Source of the DNA: Candidatus Bipolaricaulota bacterium
Lineage (GTDB): Bacteria; Bipolaricaulota; Bipolaricaulia; UBA7950; UBA9294
DNA: 48,565 nucleotides
Assembly (NCBI GenBank): GCA_030611415.1
Contig: JAUWPW010000004.1
Span: 1 to 48,565, forward strand
Direction: 5' to 3'
The notes beneath the pieces are model-generated. The model made no database searches. It worked only from the letters and a program-made list of their open reading frames with translations, and had not been told where the DNA came from. Shown here in pieces: positions 8,201-20,022 of the stretch (positions are counted from its first letter, which is position 1; every line of letters begins with the position of its first letter). The position numbers and the translations under genes are program-made.

Positions 8201-10227
8201 CGGTTGAGGCGAATCAGTGGATTACACGCGAGATGGCTGAACAAATTGGCCGATTAGAAGCTGTGCTGCACCTTGGCAGGGAAGAGGATGAAGCAAGGCT
8301 TATTGGTACCAAGAGTGTCGAGGATGTTTATGATGCTGAGGAGAGACGTGTTTTGCTTCAGGCCGACGAACGCATCACGCCTCGTTTGATCGATGCTTTG
8401 CGGACCGCTAACATCTCGAAAATTAGGGTGAGACCACAAATTGTAATTCGTTCTCCGATGACCTGTGAGACAAGTAAAGGGGTCTGCCAATATTGCTACG
8501 GATACGATATGAGTAACCATCGGCCGGTAGAGCCAGGAACGGCAGTTGGAGTAATAGCTGCGCAGTCAATTGGTGAGCCGGGAACCCAGCTGACAATGCG
8601 TACCTTTCATACTGGTGGGGTTGCTGGCGCGGATATTACTCAGGGCCTCCCTCGCGCTGAAGAGCTGTTTGAGGCACGCAAGGCGTTGAAAAGTGTTCAA
8701 TCTGTGCTTTCTCCTCTTGATGGTTATATCAAATCGATTTCCTCCACCGAGAAGGGAAGCGAATTAGTGGAGATTGAGAGTGCTTGCAGAATGATACAGA
8801 TTCCTACAGTCCTTGCCTGTGCCGAACCAGGCGAGGAAGTGGACGTAAACGGAGTGATCAATGTAAAGAGTCCATGTTCCGGCGAGGTTTACATATTGGA
8901 CAACAGGGAGATGTTGATTATTGACTCTGCTTCAGGCGATCGATCCTATCCTCTTCCTCCAAATGCCCTCCCGCGGGTCAAGAATGGCGAGATCGTATCA
9001 GCTGGAAATGCTCTTACCAAGCGATTCAATATTGAAGGTGTTGTGAGTAACACAATAGGAACAGTCTCGGTTGTCAATGAGGATGAACGCGCTTTTCAAC
9101 TCGTGGCAACAAATGGGGATGTGTACAACTACAGCATTCCATACGGGGCACGCATGATGGTTGAACCGGAAGCCAAAGTAAAGGTTGGAGATCGATTAAC
9201 TTCCCGCTCAAGACCGATCTTTATTGCCGCAGAAGCGGAAGGAACAGTAGTGCTGCTTGCCGATAGAATCATCGTTTACAATCCGGACGGTAACGCAGTA
9301 CGTTTCCCTTTAACGAAGGACATCTCGCCAATAGGGAAGAGAAAGGATGGGGGCCAGGTGAAAGCAGGTTGGCCACTGGTACAACCGGAGATTCTTCATA
9401 AGGGATCTCTATTTGTAGAAAAGGTAGAGGAAAAGGGCGAGATAACCAATATCCATTTGACACCAAGAAGCGTAGTAGAGGTTGATCAATCGCTTGTGGT
9501 TCGGGTTGGTGACAAGGTAGAAGAGGGAGATCTGCTAACCAAGGGAGTTGTAGCTCCTCAAGCTCTTCTGGACACAGCGGGAGTGCAGAAGACACGAGAC
9601 TACTTGTTGACGGAGATTCACAAGGTATACAAGACGCAAGGGGTTGACATCAATGACAAACACCTTGAGATAATCATTCGTCAAACCCTTAATAATGCGC
9701 GCATATTGGATCAAGGCGATTCGCGTTTCTTGGTAAATGACCTTGTGACGCTAGAAGAATTTCAGCACGAAGTACGTAGGCTAAGTGACTTGAATCGTTT
9801 GATGGATCGCACTCGTAAGGGAGTAATTGGAGAAGAAGTAGCGGAGAGTATTATAGCTCATGGTCATTTGATTGCTGCTAAGGGTGAGCCCTTTACTGAA
9901 GAGGTCTTCCAAGCAGCGCAGCGCGCTGGAGTTACTAGGGTCTATATTCAACAAGAGGGTGAATCCATGGAAGTTCCTATTAAGGACAAAGAACTTCCCG
10001 TTGCCGAGCGTGAATTGTTGCGGATTTCTAAGGCTGCCCTACATACAAAGGGATGGCTGTCTGCGGCTTCCTTTCAGCGAACAACTAAGGTCCTTGCCGA
10101 GGCAGCGTTGCGTGGAGAGGTTGATGAGCTTTTGAGTTTGAAGCCAAGTGTTATTGTAGGGAAACGGATACCATGCGGCACTGGGTTTCCCAGGCCGCAT
10201 GAGAAAACAGCTGAATCAGAGCAATAG
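5299..10227 (+). CDS. rpoC: DNA-directed RNA polymerase beta' subunit (start likely GTG 5299 or TTG 5308)
   Basis: [17 protein letters not shown]-terminal zinc site CACG...CEKC, C-terminal [13 protein letters not shown]; 1642 aa. Confidence 0.98.
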   Translation: MNSLISGDDIKRIKLQLAPASVVIGWSHGEITQSETINYRTHKPERGGLYAEEIFGPESDYECACGKYKGKKYEGITCEKCHVLVTDSSVRRVNMAHISLASPVIHFWFLKGVSSLLNRLLGMKKKELQRIAYYETEPSEQMLYIVTTSECKEIHCGETLYESEYGILANAFPFSVEPAYYVEEAPRVLADEGGKVMIEERHLTNGEKISAVVIGSQEYPIIGDIDLLVEEGDKASAETVIAERPVDEVCSETGFEMLSVRYGAAIKGEKIVEFVDSLTFLVTRVKDPAVPLKIGDRLTYLEKRAYERVYPDGFVAMTGAAGIKGLLKSLDLDELHRSLNDELQSSVAVGNRRRLVRRLEVVDQLRGSGNNPQDMVLDVVPVLPPALRPMIQLEGGRFATTDVNDLYRRIINRNNRLKKLIDMGAPEVILRNERRMLQEAVDALIHNEKKETPIRGRDNRPLKSLSERIHGKHGRLRRNLLGRRVDYSGRAVIVVDPKLRLGQCGLPKKMALELFKPFILHNLESTTFSDFDEIKNKALRGKMPEVWDILEKLVKTHPVLLNRAPTLHRLSIQAFEPVLVDGQAIHIHPLVCQPYNADFDGDQMAVHLPLSPEAIAEARELMAAPRNILSPANGEPLSLPTQDPVFAYYYLTVVDPEGKGTGKSFRDIIEARRACEEGIVDLHSRIKIRMNGRIVDTTLGRAEMNLCLPEEIRNYDRVVDRRVVKEIVKECYHRFGWERTAELLDRLKDLGFKYATKAGLTISLKDCLIPEEKEGIIKRAYAIIRRINRLYELGLATEEERARTVIRIWRRTVDEVEDATMENLRRHLFNPLYGIVISGARGGPDQVKQLCGMRGPMAGPSGEIIEMPVISNFREGLDMMEYFISTHGGRKGAADTALKTANSGYLTRRLVDASSDTVVEEIDCGTAQGIEVNPLRFSKTEIMETIEERIYGRVASRPIVDPATGEITVEANQWITREMAEQIGRLEAVLHLGREEDEARLIGTKSVEDVYDAEERRVLLQADERITPRLIDALRTANISKIRVRPQIVIRSPMTCETSKGVCQYCYGYDMSNHRPVEPGTAVGVIAAQSIGEPGTQLTMRTFHTGGVAGADITQGLPRAEELFEARKALKSVQSVLSPLDGYIKSISSTEKGSELVEIESACRMIQIPTVLACAEPGEEVDVNGVINVKSPCSGEVYILDNREMLIIDSASGDRSYPLPPNALPRVKNGEIVSAGNALTKRFNIEGVVSNTIGTVSVVNEDERAFQLVATNGDVYNYSIPYGARMMVEPEAKVKVGDRLTSRSRPIFIAAEAEGTVVLLADRIIVYNPDGNAVRFPLTKDISPIGKRKDGGQVKAGWPLVQPEILHKGSLFVEKVEEKGEITNIHLTPRSVVEVDQSLVVRVGDKVEEGDLLTKGVVAPQALLDTAGVQKTRDYLLTEIHKVYKTQGVDINDKHLEIIIRQTLNNARILDQGDSRFLVNDLVTLEEFQHEVRRLSDLNRLMDRTRKGVIGEEVAESIIAHGHLIAAKGEPFTEEVFQAAQRAGVTRVYIQQEGESMEVPIKDKELPVAERELLRISKAALHTKGWLSAASFQRTTKVLAEAALRGEVDELLSLKPSVIVGKRIPCGTGFPRPHEKTAESEQ

Positions 10228-10239
10228 GTCTGGACAAAC

Positions 10240-10268
10240 TTGACACAGTTTGTGAGTGTGTCTATAAT
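10240..10268 (+). promoter_or_regulatory. Consensus sigma-70/sigma-A promoter upstream of rpsL
   Basis: TTGACA (10240-10245) N17 TATAAT (10263-10268). Confidence 0.8.
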
Positions 10269-10295
10269 TTATTAATTGCGATTTGGAGAGTAAAC

Positions 10296-10667
10296 ATGCC
10301 AACAGTAAATCAGTTGATTAGGCTAGGACGTAAGGCGAAAGTGAAGAAGAGCAAAGCACGCGCGCTTGATTGTTGTCCACAACTACGTGGCGTATGTACC
10401 CGAGTCTACACCCGTACGCCTAAGAAGCCAAACTCGGCATTACGCAAGGTTGCACGAGTACGTTTGAGCAACGGAAAAGAAGTTACGGCTTACATTGGTG
10501 GTGAAGGACACAATTTACAGGAGCACTCTATAGTTCTTGTGCGCGGTGGCCGTGTAAAGGATTTGCCAGGGGTGCGTTACCATATCGTTCGAGGAACACT
10601 TGATACAGAGGGAGTGGAAGGGCGGAAGCAAGGACGATCGAAGTATGGGACTAAGAGGCCCAGTTAA
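10296..10667 (+). CDS. rpsL: 30S ribosomal protein S12
   Basis: [12 protein letters not shown]...[20 protein letters not shown]. Confidence 0.98.
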   Translation: MPTVNQLIRLGRKAKVKKSKARALDCCPQLRGVCTRVYTRTPKKPNSALRKVARVRLSNGKEVTAYIGGEGHNLQEHSIVLVRGGRVKDLPGVRYHIVRGTLDTEGVEGRKQGRSKYGTKRPS

Positions 10668-10676
10668 GGAGAGAGG

Positions 10677-11135
10677 ATGGAGCTACCAGGGCGTGATGTG
10701 AAACTGGATGTTAAGTACAATAGTAAATTACTTGGAAAGTTAATCAATTATGTTATGCTAGATGGGAAAAAGGCTACTGCTGAACGAATAGTCTATGACG
10801 CTCTGGATCAGATTGAGAAACACAATGAGTCCTCGGCTCTTGACATGTTTAGAGAAGCTGTTGCCAACTGTTCTCCTCGGTTAGAGGTGCGTACTCGTCG
10901 TGTTGGCGGTGCGAATTATCAAATCCCTTATGAGGTTCCTAAGGATCGTCAAATCGCTCTTGCTTTTCGGTGGATTGTTCAGGCAGCACGAGAGCGAGGA
11001 GAGTATGCTATGTCAGCCCGCCTTGCCGCTGAGATTACTGCCGCGACGCGCAAGGAGGGAAAGGCTTACAATAAGCGGCTTGAGTCACATCGCATGGCAG
11101 AGGCCAACAAGGCTTTTGCTCATTACCGCTGGTAA
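10677..11135 (+). CDS. rpsG: 30S ribosomal protein S7
   Basis: S7 motifs (LEVRTRRVGGANYQIPYEV). Confidence 0.98.
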   Translation: MELPGRDVKLDVKYNSKLLGKLINYVMLDGKKATAERIVYDALDQIEKHNESSALDMFREAVANCSPRLEVRTRRVGGANYQIPYEVPKDRQIALAFRWIVQAARERGEYAMSARLAAEITAATRKEGKAYNKRLESHRMAEANKAFAHYRW

Positions 11136-11190
11136 CTAGCTTTCCCGACGAAGATCCCAGATTGAGCGAGAATAATCAAAGGGGAAGTGT

Positions 11191-13266
11191 ATGTTTGCCA
11201 ATGGCTTAGCGGAGATGAAATGGGTCAGGAATATTGGGATCATGGCCCATATCGATGCGGGCAAAACCACAACCACGGAGCGTATCCTTTACTACACCGG
11301 ACGTACCCATAGAATGGGTGAGGTCCATGACGGGGATACTGAGATGGACTGGATGCCCGAGGAACGCCAACGAGGCATCACAATCACTTCTGCGGCCACA
11401 TCCTGCCCTTGGCATGAGTACCAGATCAATGTTATCGATACTCCGGGACACGTAGATTTTACTGCGGAAGTAGAGCGTTCATTACGTATTCTCGATGGAG
11501 GGGTTGTAATCTTTTCTGGAGTGGAGATGGTGGAGTCACAGTCTGAGGCGGTATGGCAGCAGGCTGATCGTTATCACATTCCGCGGATAGCATTCATCAA
11601 CAAACTTGATCGGGTTGAGTCAAACTACATCGGGACACTAGAAATGCTTGAGGAACGCTTAGGGGCAAGAGTGGTCCCGTTGCAGCTTCCCTATTGTGAT
11701 TCTGATCGATGTTTGGTAGGAATGATAGATCTCCTTGAACAGAGACTTATCGTCTGGAATCAGGAAAACAAAGGGGAGACTTGGGAATATCTGGCTGTGC
11801 CACAGAAGCTACGAGGTAGTGTTGAGCACTACCGAGAGGTGGCGATTGAACGAGTGGCGGAGTTTAATGATCGAGTAATGGAATCCTATGTTGAAGGCAA
11901 GAATATTGACCGTGTAGCGTTTCACGGCGGATTACGCCAGGGATGCATACGACAGCTACTGGTACCTGTTCTTGGAGGATCGGCTGTTCAGAATCAGGGA
12001 ATTCAGCCTCTTCTTGATGCGATAACGCGCTATCTTCCTTCTCCGCTTGATGTCCCTCCGGTGCATGGAGTTAAGGGTGGCGAAGTTCGTTCGGCGGATC
12101 CAACGGCACCGTTTGCTGCGCTTGCATTCAAGGTTGTCATGGATCGTTATGTTGGGCGGTTAGTGTTCATACGTGTCTATTCGGGGAAGATAGGAGTTGG
12201 CGAGCAAGTGCTTAATGTTTCGACGGGAAAGAGTCTTCGGCTTAGTCGGATTTTTCGGATGCATGCTAATCAGCGAACACAGCTAGGCGAAGCCATGGCA
12301 GGTGAGATTGTAGCGGTTGTAGGATCAAGGGATATATCAACTGGAGATACATTATCTGACCGAACAGCACCAATCTTGCTGGAGAAGATCAGTTTTCCAG
12401 AACCGGTCGTATCTGTGGCAATTGAGCCACGCAGTGAGAGCGAGCGGGGTGCGCTACATGAAGGATTGGCTAGGTTAGCTCAAGAAGATCCAACCTTTCG
12501 AGTCGACGTGGATGAAACCACAAGTCAGACAGTTATTTCTGGAATGGGTGAACTTCACCTGGAAATCCTGATGGAACGATTGCGTAAGGAAGAAAGGATT
12601 TCTGTGGCGATGGGAAAACCTCAGGTCGCCTATCGTGAGACACTGCGAGAACCAATCAACGTGGACAAGGAGTTTGCAAAGCAGACCGCCGGGCGAGGGC
12701 AATACGGGCACGTTATCGTGTATCTAGAGCCGCTTTCTCGTGGAAGTGGTGTTCAGTTCGTAGATGCGGTGAAGAAGGATGAGATTCCAAAACAGTACCG
12801 GGGCGCCGCTATCAGTGCAATGAGGGAACTATTGACAAATGGCCCACTTGCCGGTTATCCTTTAGTAGATATCAAGATCACCTTAGTAGGTGGTTCATTC
12901 AGCCCAGTGGATTCGTCGGAAGTGGCTTTTCGTGCAGCCGCTGCAGATGCACTTCATGATGTCTTCGAGAGGGGTGCTTTTGACCTTTTGGAGCCAATTA
13001 TGGAGGGAGAAGTGGCTACACCTGGCGAGTACTTGGGAGAGGTAATGGACGACTTGGGACAGAGGCGGGGGGTGATCCAGAGCTGTCAGCCGCGAGGGAC
13101 AGTCCAGGTAATTGTTGTTTGTGTTCCTCTTGCTGAGACATTTGGTTACGCTACACGTCTACGTTCTTTGACTCAGGGACGTGCCGCTTACACATTGAGA
13201 GTAACACGTTATGATGTAGTGCCGGAGGAGTTGAGTCGAATGATCAAGAGAAGCAGAGGTTATTAA
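11191..13266 (+). CDS. fusA: Elongation factor G
   Basis: [43 protein letters not shown]. Confidence 0.96.
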   Translation: MFANGLAEMKWVRNIGIMAHIDAGKTTTTERILYYTGRTHRMGEVHDGDTEMDWMPEERQRGITITSAATSCPWHEYQINVIDTPGHVDFTAEVERSLRILDGGVVIFSGVEMVESQSEAVWQQADRYHIPRIAFINKLDRVESNYIGTLEMLEERLGARVVPLQLPYCDSDRCLVGMIDLLEQRLIVWNQENKGETWEYLAVPQKLRGSVEHYREVAIERVAEFNDRVMESYVEGKNIDRVAFHGGLRQGCIRQLLVPVLGGSAVQNQGIQPLLDAITRYLPSPLDVPPVHGVKGGEVRSADPTAPFAALAFKVVMDRYVGRLVFIRVYSGKIGVGEQVLNVSTGKSLRLSRIFRMHANQRTQLGEAMAGEIVAVVGSRDISTGDTLSDRTAPILLEKISFPEPVVSVAIEPRSESERGALHEGLARLAQEDPTFRVDVDETTSQTVISGMGELHLEILMERLRKEERISVAMGKPQVAYRETLREPINVDKEFAKQTAGRGQYGHVIVYLEPLSRGSGVQFVDAVKKDEIPKQYRGAAISAMRELLTNGPLAGYPLVDIKITLVGGSFSPVDSSEVAFRAAAADALHDVFERGAFDLLEPIMEGEVATPGEYLGEVMDDLGQRRGVIQSCQPRGTVQVIVVCVPLAETFGYATRLRSLTQGRAAYTLRVTRYDVVPEELSRMIKRSRGY

Positions 13267-13268
13267 GC

Positions 13269-13577
13269 ATGGCAAGAGAGAAGATTAGAATCAAGTTGCG
13301 GGGTTACGATCATGAACTTGTGGATAGCTCCATTAAGAAGATAGTTGATTCAGCGAAGCAGACAAGGGCTAAGATCGCTGGACCTGTTCCTCTTCCGACA
13401 AGGAGGCGAATTTACACGGTTCTCCGCTCGCCGCATGTGAATAAGAAATCGATGGAGCATTTCGAGCGAAGGATTCATACGCGGCTACTTGATATCAAGG
13501 AACCAACTTCGGAAACGATCAATGCTCTGATGGATATTGAACTTCCAACTGGGATTGATATCGAGATTAAACTGTAA
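13269..13577 (+). CDS. rpsJ: 30S ribosomal protein S10
   Basis: [15 protein letters not shown]; follows fusA. Confidence 0.98.
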   Translation: MAREKIRIKLRGYDHELVDSSIKKIVDSAKQTRAKIAGPVPLPTRRRIYTVLRSPHVNKKSMEHFERRIHTRLLDIKEPTSETINALMDIELPTGIDIEIKL

Positions 13578-13601
13578 CGAATAGTCACGGAGGTTGGATC
13601 A

Positions 13602-14231
13602 ATGACGGTTGGGATCTTATCACGTAAAATAGGGATGACGCAGCTGTTCGACGATGGCAACGCAATTGGTGTCACAGTTGTTATGGCAGAACCAAGTACA
13701 GTTGTTCAGATAAGAAGGAAAGAAACTGATGGATATGATGCCCTTCAGCTTGGTTATCAAGAAGTCGTCCAGGAACGTAGGATTACACGTCCCATGTTAG
13801 GGCACTTCAAGAAGGCAGGAGTTGTGCCACACCGACATTTGTTCGAGGTACGGGTGGATGATCCTGCTAGGTACAAAGTGGGAGACAAGATTGGGGTTGA
13901 GGCGTTTACGAAGGGTGACAAAGTGGATGTTATGGGAACATCACGTGGTCTTGGATTTCAGGGTGTTGTAAAGCGTTGGAACTTCGCCGGTGGACCAAAA
14001 TCTCATGGATCGCATTTTCACCGTGGTCCGGGATCGGTGGGAAACTGTGTGAAGCCGGGACGAGTAGTCAAAGGAAAGAAGCTGCCAGGACATATGGGAA
14101 ACCGTCGCCGAACAATGAAGGGTGTTGAGATATTACGGGTTGATGCAGAGAAGAACCTGCTAGTGCTCAAAGGAGCAGTTCCAGGTCCGCGTGGTGGCAT
14201 GTTGAAATTGACAAGGAAGGGTCATGGTTGA
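13602..14231 (+). CDS. rplC: 50S ribosomal protein L3
   Basis: GILSRKIGMTQLF...GSHFHRGPGSVG. Confidence 0.98.
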   Translation: MTVGILSRKIGMTQLFDDGNAIGVTVVMAEPSTVVQIRRKETDGYDALQLGYQEVVQERRITRPMLGHFKKAGVVPHRHLFEVRVDDPARYKVGDKIGVEAFTKGDKVDVMGTSRGLGFQGVVKRWNFAGGPKSHGSHFHRGPGSVGNCVKPGRVVKGKKLPGHMGNRRRTMKGVEILRVDAEKNLLVLKGAVPGPRGGMLKLTRKGHG

Positions 14232-14862
14232 AGCGAGATTGTATAGCCTTGATGAAGCGACGGAACCGAAAACGGTGGCACTGGATGCCACAATTTTTGA
14301 TGCGAAGGTTAATCCGGATCTTCTATATCGGGCTGTTCGTACACAGTTGCTAAGTCGGCGTCAGGGGACGAGTTCTACAAAGACGCGTGGGGAAGTTAGG
14401 GGAGGCGGCCGTAAGCCCTGGCGACAGAAAGGGACAGGCCGTGCCCGCGCAGGAAGCCGTCGTTCTCCGTTGTGGGTAGGTGGTGGAATCACTTTTGGTC
14501 CGAAACCGCGTTCCTACAAAGTGAAATTACCCAAGAAAATGCGCCGAGGGGCACTTATCTCTGCACTATCCGATCGCGCTGGTGATGGAAAGGTTACTTT
14601 GCTTGGTGAGATAGCGTTTACCGAGCCCACAACTAAGGGGGCTGTTTCCTTGTTGAATCGGTTAGGAATAAGTTCTACGGCACTGGTGATTGTTAGTGCG
14701 AGTGAGTATAATCGTGCGGTTAGAAAATCCTTTTCTAATCTCGTAGGAATAAAATGTCTGGCAGCGGGGGGATTGAACGTTTACGACGTACTGCGACATG
14801 ATGAGCTTATGCTCACTTTGTCCGGACTTAAGGAAGTGAAGGAGAGGTTTCGAGATGGGTAA
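14224..14862 (+). CDS. rplD: 50S ribosomal protein L4
   Basis: [25 protein letters not shown]. Confidence 0.98.
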   Translation: MVEARLYSLDEATEPKTVALDATIFDAKVNPDLLYRAVRTQLLSRRQGTSSTKTRGEVRGGGRKPWRQKGTGRARAGSRRSPLWVGGGITFGPKPRSYKVKLPKKMRRGALISALSDRAGDGKVTLLGEIAFTEPTTKGAVSLLNRLGISSTALVIVSASEYNRAVRKSFSNLVGIKCLAAGGLNVYDVLRHDELMLTLSGLKEVKERFRDG

Positions 14863-15151
14863 GTTGCTTCATCCTGAGGATATTCTTCTAGCCCCCCTCT
14901 TAACGGAAGAAACGTGGGGAATGATGGAACAGAACAAGTATACTTTTCGGGTTGCCCTTGGTGTGAACAAAGTGCAGATTCGTAAAGCAGTTGAAGAGAT
15001 ATTCAAAGTGAAAGTTGACAGGGTTTGGACAGCTAATATAAAGGGTAAGCCCCGCCGCGAGCGGCTAAACCAGATGCATGGACATACATCGCGTTGGCAC
15101 AAGGCGATTGTACGATTGGCACCTGGTGACCGGATTGATGTAATGGGGTGA
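14855..15151 (+). CDS. rplW: 50S ribosomal protein L23
   Basis: LLTEETWGMMEQNKYTFRV; synteny. Confidence 0.95.
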   Translation: MGKLLHPEDILLAPLLTEETWGMMEQNKYTFRVALGVNKVQIRKAVEEIFKVKVDRVWTANIKGKPRRERLNQMHGHTSRWHKAIVRLAPGDRIDVMG

Positions 15152-15160
15152 TGGTAGGCG

Positions 15161-15997
15161 ATGACACCGAAGAGATTTAGTCCAACATCTCCAGGACGAC
15201 GGCACGCAGATCTGCCTGACTACGGGGAGCTATCGGGAACGGCTCCCGAAAGAAGCCTGTTGTGTCCAATACACAAGAAGGGTGGCAGGAACAACCAAGG
15301 CAAGATTACTGCGCGCTGGCGAGGAGGAGGACACAAGCGTCGTTACCGAGTGATTGACTTTGGGCGTGCTAAGGATGGAGTCCCTGCACAGGTTGTTTCA
15401 CGTGAGTATGATCCGAATCGCTCTAGCTGGATTATGTTGCTTCACTATTCTGATGGTGAGAAACGCTATATTCTTGCCCCTTTCTCGCTTGAGATAGGAG
15501 CCAAAGTAGAAGCGGGGGAGGAAGCGGAAATCCGTGTAGGAAACGCGATGTCGTTAAGACGCATTCCTTTGGGGGCTATCGTTCACAATGTAGAGCTAAC
15601 CCCTAGGAGCCGGGGAAAGGTTGCACGGTCGGCAGGAACTTCTGCTAAGCTGATAGGTAAAGAAGGGAACAGGGTCCATGTCCGTATGCCTTCTGGCGAA
15701 GTAAGGATTTTTGACGCTGAGTGCCGAGCAACAATTGGAGAGGTATCAAATCCCGATCATAAGAATATTAAGCATGGAAAAGCTGGACGCGTGCGCCATT
15801 TAGGACGTAAGCCAGAGGTACGTGGCGTTGCTATGAATCCTGTTGATCATCCTCATGGTGGTGGAGAAGGAAGGGCTCATGTGGGACGGCCACAAGTGTC
15901 GCCAACGGGGAAGCTAGCTAAAGGTGGCCGCACTCGCAAGAAGAATAAGAGAAGCAATGCTTGTATTGTGCGCCGTGCAGGGAAGGGAAGAAGGTAA
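15161..15997 (+). CDS. rplB: 50S ribosomal protein L2
   Basis: [38 protein letters not shown]. Confidence 0.98.
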   Translation: MTPKRFSPTSPGRRHADLPDYGELSGTAPERSLLCPIHKKGGRNNQGKITARWRGGGHKRRYRVIDFGRAKDGVPAQVVSREYDPNRSSWIMLLHYSDGEKRYILAPFSLEIGAKVEAGEEAEIRVGNAMSLRRIPLGAIVHNVELTPRSRGKVARSAGTSAKLIGKEGNRVHVRMPSGEVRIFDAECRATIGEVSNPDHKNIKHGKAGRVRHLGRKPEVRGVAMNPVDHPHGGGEGRAHVGRPQVSPTGKLAKGGRTRKKNKRSNACIVRRAGKGRR

Positions 15998-16008
15998 GGA
16001 GAAAGGCT

Positions 16009-16293
16009 ATGCCTAGATCGACAAAGAAAGGTCCGTTTGTGTCTGAAACCCTCCTGAAGAAGGTTCATAAGGTGAAACAAGGAGAACTGAAGGAAATCAA
16101 GACTTGGTCAAGGGGTTCTATGATTACTCCTGAGATGGTAGGCCTGACAATCAAAGTGCATAATGGAAGAATTCACTCTCCTGTCTACATCGTGGAGAAC
16201 ATGGTAGGCCATAAACTGGGAGAATTTGCTCCTACGCGAGTGTTTCGAGCACATGGTGGAATGAAGAAGAAGAGAGCACCAGGCTTAACTTAA
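16009..16293 (+). CDS. rpsS: 30S ribosomal protein S19
   Basis: [11 protein letters not shown]...[17 protein letters not shown] at 16009 preferred over longer ORF. Confidence 0.97.
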   Translation: MPRSTKKGPFVSETLLKKVHKVKQGELKEIKTWSRGSMITPEMVGLTIKVHNGRIHSPVYIVENMVGHKLGEFAPTRVFRAHGGMKKKRAPGLT

Positions 16294-16302
16294 GAGGTTG
16301 AT

Positions 16303-16644
16303 ATGGAAGCAAGAGCGATAACTGACTCGGTACGAATATCTCCTCGTAAGGTAAGGCTAGTAGTTGATACTATCCGCGGGAAGAATGTCAATGCGGCGTT
16401 ACGTGTTGTGTCACTTTGCAACAAGAAAGCAGCAAGGCCCATTCGCAAGACATTGGAATCAGCAATAGCCAATGCAGAGAACAATTATGATGTTGATGTC
16501 GATCAACTGTGGGTGGTAGGAGTCTATGTAGATATGAGAAGATCATTGCGTCACTTGAAGCCAAGGGCGATGGGCCGAGCAGATATTATCCGCCGACCGA
16601 TGAGTCGTATTACAGTTATTGTAGGCGACGAGAGGAGTGAATAA
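16303..16644 (+). CDS. rplV: 50S ribosomal protein L22
   Basis: RISPRKVRLVVDTIRGK; synteny. Confidence 0.97.
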   Translation: MEARAITDSVRISPRKVRLVVDTIRGKNVNAALRVVSLCNKKAARPIRKTLESAIANAENNYDVDVDQLWVVGVYVDMRRSLRHLKPRAMGRADIIRRPMSRITVIVGDERSE

Positions 16645-17291
16645 TGGGGCAGAAGGTTAATCCGATTGGATTTCGTGTAGGGGTAAATAGAAAATGGGTT
16701 TCCAATTGGTATAACCCTAAGCTTGCCCCGGAATATATCTGTGAAGACAAGCACATCCGTGACCTTATAACAGAACGATATCGCAAAGCGGCGGTTGCTG
16801 AAGTGAATATCGAGCGTTCTAAGGAAGATAGGGTGTCTATCATTGTTCGTTCAGCTCGGCCGGGAATAATCATCGGACGTGGTGGAAGCGAGATTGGAAG
16901 GTTGCAGGCTGATCTAGAGAAGCTTACCAATAGAAAGGTGAAGGTATCGATCAAGGAAGTTACTCATCCTGATTTGGAGGCAAGTTTAGTATCTCAACAA
17001 GTGGCAATGCAGATCGAGACTCGAGTTGCTCCTGCGCGTGCAATGAAAGAGGTGATTCGTCGAGTAATGGGGTCTGGGGCAGCTGGTGTAAAAATAAAGA
17101 CGAGCGGCCGACTTGGTGGAGCGGAGATTGCCCGCTCAATGACGATGATGAGAGGACGAGTTCCTCTGCAGACAATTCGAGCGGACATTGACTATGGTTT
17201 TACTGAAGCACGAACTAAGTATGGACATATAGGGGTTAAAGCCTGGGTATTTCGTGGAGAGCACCCGACCCGCGCGAAGCAAAGAGGATAA
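16644..17291 (+). CDS. rpsC: 30S ribosomal protein S3
   Basis: MGQKVNPIGFRVG, IIIGRGGSEI KH motif. Confidence 0.98.
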   Translation: MGQKVNPIGFRVGVNRKWVSNWYNPKLAPEYICEDKHIRDLITERYRKAAVAEVNIERSKEDRVSIIVRSARPGIIIGRGGSEIGRLQADLEKLTNRKVKVSIKEVTHPDLEASLVSQQVAMQIETRVAPARAMKEVIRRVMGSGAAGVKIKTSGRLGGAEIARSMTMMRGRVPLQTIRADIDYGFTEARTKYGHIGVKAWVFRGEHPTRAKQRG

Positions 17292-17303
17292 GGTGAAATA
17301 GAA

Positions 17304-17735
17304 ATGGCGTTCTTGTTTCCTAAGCGGACTAAACATAGAAAGGTACATCGCGGGCGAACAAAGGGAAAAGCGACAAGGGGACATGAGATTGCATTTGGCG
17401 AGTACGGTATTCAAGCTCTTGCTCCAGCGTGGATTACTGCACGACAGATTGAGGCTTGCCGAACAACGATGAGCCGTCAGACACACCGCGATTCTAAAGT
17501 TTGGATCAGGATTTTTCCGGACAAACCTATAACGAAGCACCCCGCGGAAGCACGCATGGGGAAAGGAAAGGGACCAGTGGATCATTGGGTAGCTGTAGTG
17601 AAACCAGGAAGGATCCTTTTTGAGATTGCAGGAGTGGATGAACTAGCCGCAAAGCGAGTGCATGAACTTGTCAGTCATAAGCTTCCGATTCCTACCCGAC
17701 TGAAGAGAAAGATCGTGCTAGGAGGAGAGATATGA
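17304..17735 (+). CDS. rplP: 50S ribosomal protein L16
   Basis: [23 protein letters not shown]. Confidence 0.98.
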   Translation: MAFLFPKRTKHRKVHRGRTKGKATRGHEIAFGEYGIQALAPAWITARQIEACRTTMSRQTHRDSKVWIRIFPDKPITKHPAEARMGKGKGPVDHWVAVVKPGRILFEIAGVDELAAKRVHELVSHKLPIPTRLKRKIVLGGEI

Positions 17736-17932
17736 AAGCTGTTGAGATACGGGAATTGACAGCGGAGGAATTGAGGCAAAAAGAGTCGGAGCTTAAACGC
17801 AAGCTGTTGAACTTACGCTTTCAGAAGGTAACAGGGGAGCTAGATAACATAGCCGAACTCGCAAAAACCCGCAAGGATATTGCACGAGTACTGACGATTA
17901 AGGGTGAGAAGACGCAGGAGGCAACGAGATGA
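17732..17932 (+). CDS. rpmC: 50S ribosomal protein L29
   Basis: Size, sequence and synteny. Confidence 0.95.
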   Translation: MKAVEIRELTAEELRQKESELKRKLLNLRFQKVTGELDNIAELAKTRKDIARVLTIKGEKTQEATR

Positions 17933-18174
17933 GGAAGATAAAAGTCGGGCGGGTAGTGAGCGATCGAATGGCAAAAACCATTGTAGTGAAGGTTGAAGAA
18001 CGGCATGTTCATCCACGCTATCATAAATACATTCGTAAGCATGTCAAGTTCTACTCTCATGATGAAGGTGAGCTAGCATCAGTTGGTGATCTAGTGAAAA
18101 TTGAGGAATGCCGTCCCCGTAGTCAGAAAAAACGTTGGCGGCTGCTTGAAGTTATTGAAAAGGTGGAGGCGTAG
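17929..18174 (+). CDS. rpsQ: 30S ribosomal protein S17
   Basis: [17 protein letters not shown]. Confidence 0.96.
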   Translation: MRKIKVGRVVSDRMAKTIVVKVEERHVHPRYHKYIRKHVKFYSHDEGELASVGDLVKIEECRPRSQKKRWRLLEVIEKVEA

Positions 18175-18176
18175 CC

Positions 18177-18545
18177 GTGATTCAGATGCAGACGCTATTA
18201 AGGGTCGCTGATAATTCTGGCGCGAAGCAGGTTAGGTGCATATCTGTTTTGGGATCGTCGAACCGGCAAAGGGGCATGATTGGTGATATCATAGTCGGTT
18301 CGGTGCGTAAACGTCTTCCTACAAGTGACATAGAAAAAGGGCAGGTTGTTAGAGGTGTTATCGTTCGCACGCGCAAGGCATATCGGCGAAAGGACGGAAC
18401 TTATATTCGGTTTGATGACAACGCAATCGTGCTTATCAACGACCAGCGAGAACCAGTAGGAACCCGAGTGTTTGGACCAGTTGCACGAGAGCTCAGAGAA
18501 AAGAAAATGATGCGGATTATCTCGCTGGCTCCCGAAGTGCTTTGA
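18177..18545 (+). CDS. rplN: 50S ribosomal protein L14
   Basis: [22 protein letters not shown] (GTG start). Confidence 0.98.
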   Translation: MIQMQTLLRVADNSGAKQVRCISVLGSSNRQRGMIGDIIVGSVRKRLPTSDIEKGQVVRGVIVRTRKAYRRKDGTYIRFDDNAIVLINDQREPVGTRVFGPVARELREKKMMRIISLAPEVL

Positions 18546-18556
18546 AGGAGTAAGTG

Positions 18557-18868
18557 ATGAGAAAAGTACGTAAAGGGGATCGTGTGAAAGTCCTAAGTGG
18601 GAATGATCGCGGTAGGGTAGGCAAAGTACTAGTGGTGTATCCCGATAAGCAAAGGATTATTGTAGAGAACGTGCACATGATTACCAAACACCAGCGTCCT
18701 ACTCAGACCTTGCGTGAGCCGGGGATTATCAAGAGAGAAGGAACAATTCACATATCCAATGTTCTTCCGATTTGCCCAGAGTGTGGCATTCCAAGCAGGG
18801 TTGGGTTTGTAATAGTGAATGGTGAGAAGATGCGCCGTTGTAAGCAGTGCGGGGAGACGTTTAGATAG
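18557..18868 (+). CDS. rplX: 50S ribosomal protein L24 with C-terminal CxxC pairs
   Basis: KOW motif VKVLSGNDRGRVGKV; synteny. Confidence 0.97.
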   Translation: MRKVRKGDRVKVLSGNDRGRVGKVLVVYPDKQRIIVENVHMITKHQRPTQTLREPGIIKREGTIHISNVLPICPECGIPSRVGFVIVNGEKMRRCKQCGETFR

Positions 18869-18870
18869 AC

Positions 18871-19401
18871 ATGTTACATGAGAGATTTAAGACAGAGATT
18901 GTCCCGCGATTGGTGGAAGGGCTGGGGCTAGCAAATGTTATGCAGGTGCCACGCCTGGAGAAGGTGGTCGTGAATATGGGAATCTTGGCCAAGGACAACC
19001 CCAAGGTGCTTGAGGGAGCGGTGAGTAACCTGACGAAGATCACAGGGCAGAAACCAGTTGTAACCAGGGCTCAGCAGTCAATTGCTGATTTTCATCTCAC
19101 TAAGGGTGAACCGATCGGTAGCAAGGTAACCCTCAGGCGCGAGCGGGCTTATGAGTTCTTGAACAAGCTATTTAACGCGGTCTTGCCAGGGATACGAGAT
19201 TTCCGAGGCCTTTCAGCGTCTTCTTTCGACGGGCGTGGAAACTATAGTCTTGGATTGAGCGAACAGCTAAGCTTTCCAGAGATTTCCTACGGAGAAGTTG
19301 TTTCTATGCAGGGAATGGATGTTACGATAGTTACTAGCGCAAGGAACGATCAAGAAGGCTACGCCTTATTGAAGGGGCTTGGGCTTCCATTCAAAGATTA
19401 G
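18871..19401 (+). CDS. rplE: 50S ribosomal protein L5
   Basis: L5 motifs; synteny. Confidence 0.98.
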   Translation: MLHERFKTEIVPRLVEGLGLANVMQVPRLEKVVVNMGILAKDNPKVLEGAVSNLTKITGQKPVVTRAQQSIADFHLTKGEPIGSKVTLRRERAYEFLNKLFNAVLPGIRDFRGLSASSFDGRGNYSLGLSEQLSFPEISYGEVVSMQGMDVTIVTSARNDQEGYALLKGLGLPFKD

Positions 19402-19409
19402 GAGGGTTG

Positions 19410-19595
19410 ATGGCAAGAAAGGCGCTGATAATAAAGAGCAAGAGGAAGCCTAAATATAAAGTTAGAGCTTATAGCCGTTGCAGTTTGTGTGGGCGCTCTC
19501 ATGGGTACATCCGCGATTTTGGGATTTGTCGACTCTGCTTTCGGAAGCTTGCTCATAAGGGTGAGATCCCTGGAATAAGAAAGGCAAGCTTGTAG
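19410..19595 (+). CDS. rpsN: 30S ribosomal protein S14, zinc-binding type
   Basis: [22 protein letters not shown]. Confidence 0.97.
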   Translation: MARKALIIKSKRKPKYKVRAYSRCSLCGRSHGYIRDFGICRLCFRKLAHKGEIPGIRKASL

Positions 19596-19603
19596 GAGGC
19601 AGG

Positions 19604-20011
19604 ATGACAATAGAGAACCCCATTGCTGATATCTTAACGCGTATTCGAAATGCGAATGCGAAGTTCCATTCTCAGGTCTTGGTACCACACTCGAAAATGA
19701 AGGAAAAGATGGCTGTCATTCTCAAAAAAGAAGGATACATTACGGGCTTTGATGTTTTGGACGGAGCGCACGCGCCAATATTGCGCATAGATCTGAAGTA
19801 CATAGGAGAGAGACGGAAGGCGACAAGGGCAATAACTGCACTCAGGCAGGTTAGTAAGCCAAGCTGCCGTGTTTACGTCAATACGGGTGAAGTACCGCGG
19901 ACGCTTGGGGGATTAGGAATATGCATCCTGTCCACTTCACAAGGTGTTATGTCAGGACATGAGGCGAAAAAACGCGGCATTGGTGGCGAGGTTCTTTGTG
20001 AAATATGGTAG
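19604..20011 (+). CDS. rpsH: 30S ribosomal protein S8
   Basis: NPIADILTRIRNANAK; STSQGVMSGHEAKKRGIGGEVLC. Confidence 0.98.
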   Translation: MTIENPIADILTRIRNANAKFHSQVLVPHSKMKEKMAVILKKEGYITGFDVLDGAHAPILRIDLKYIGERRKATRAITALRQVSKPSCRVYVNTGEVPRTLGGLGICILSTSQGVMSGHEAKKRGIGGEVLCEIW

Positions 20012-20022
20012 GGTGATACGAA

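Noticed and set aside
5127-9595. Minus-strand ORFs antisense to rpoC (e.g. 7207-7497, 9269-9595)
   Set aside because: Fully inside a clear conserved gene; typical shadow ORFs.
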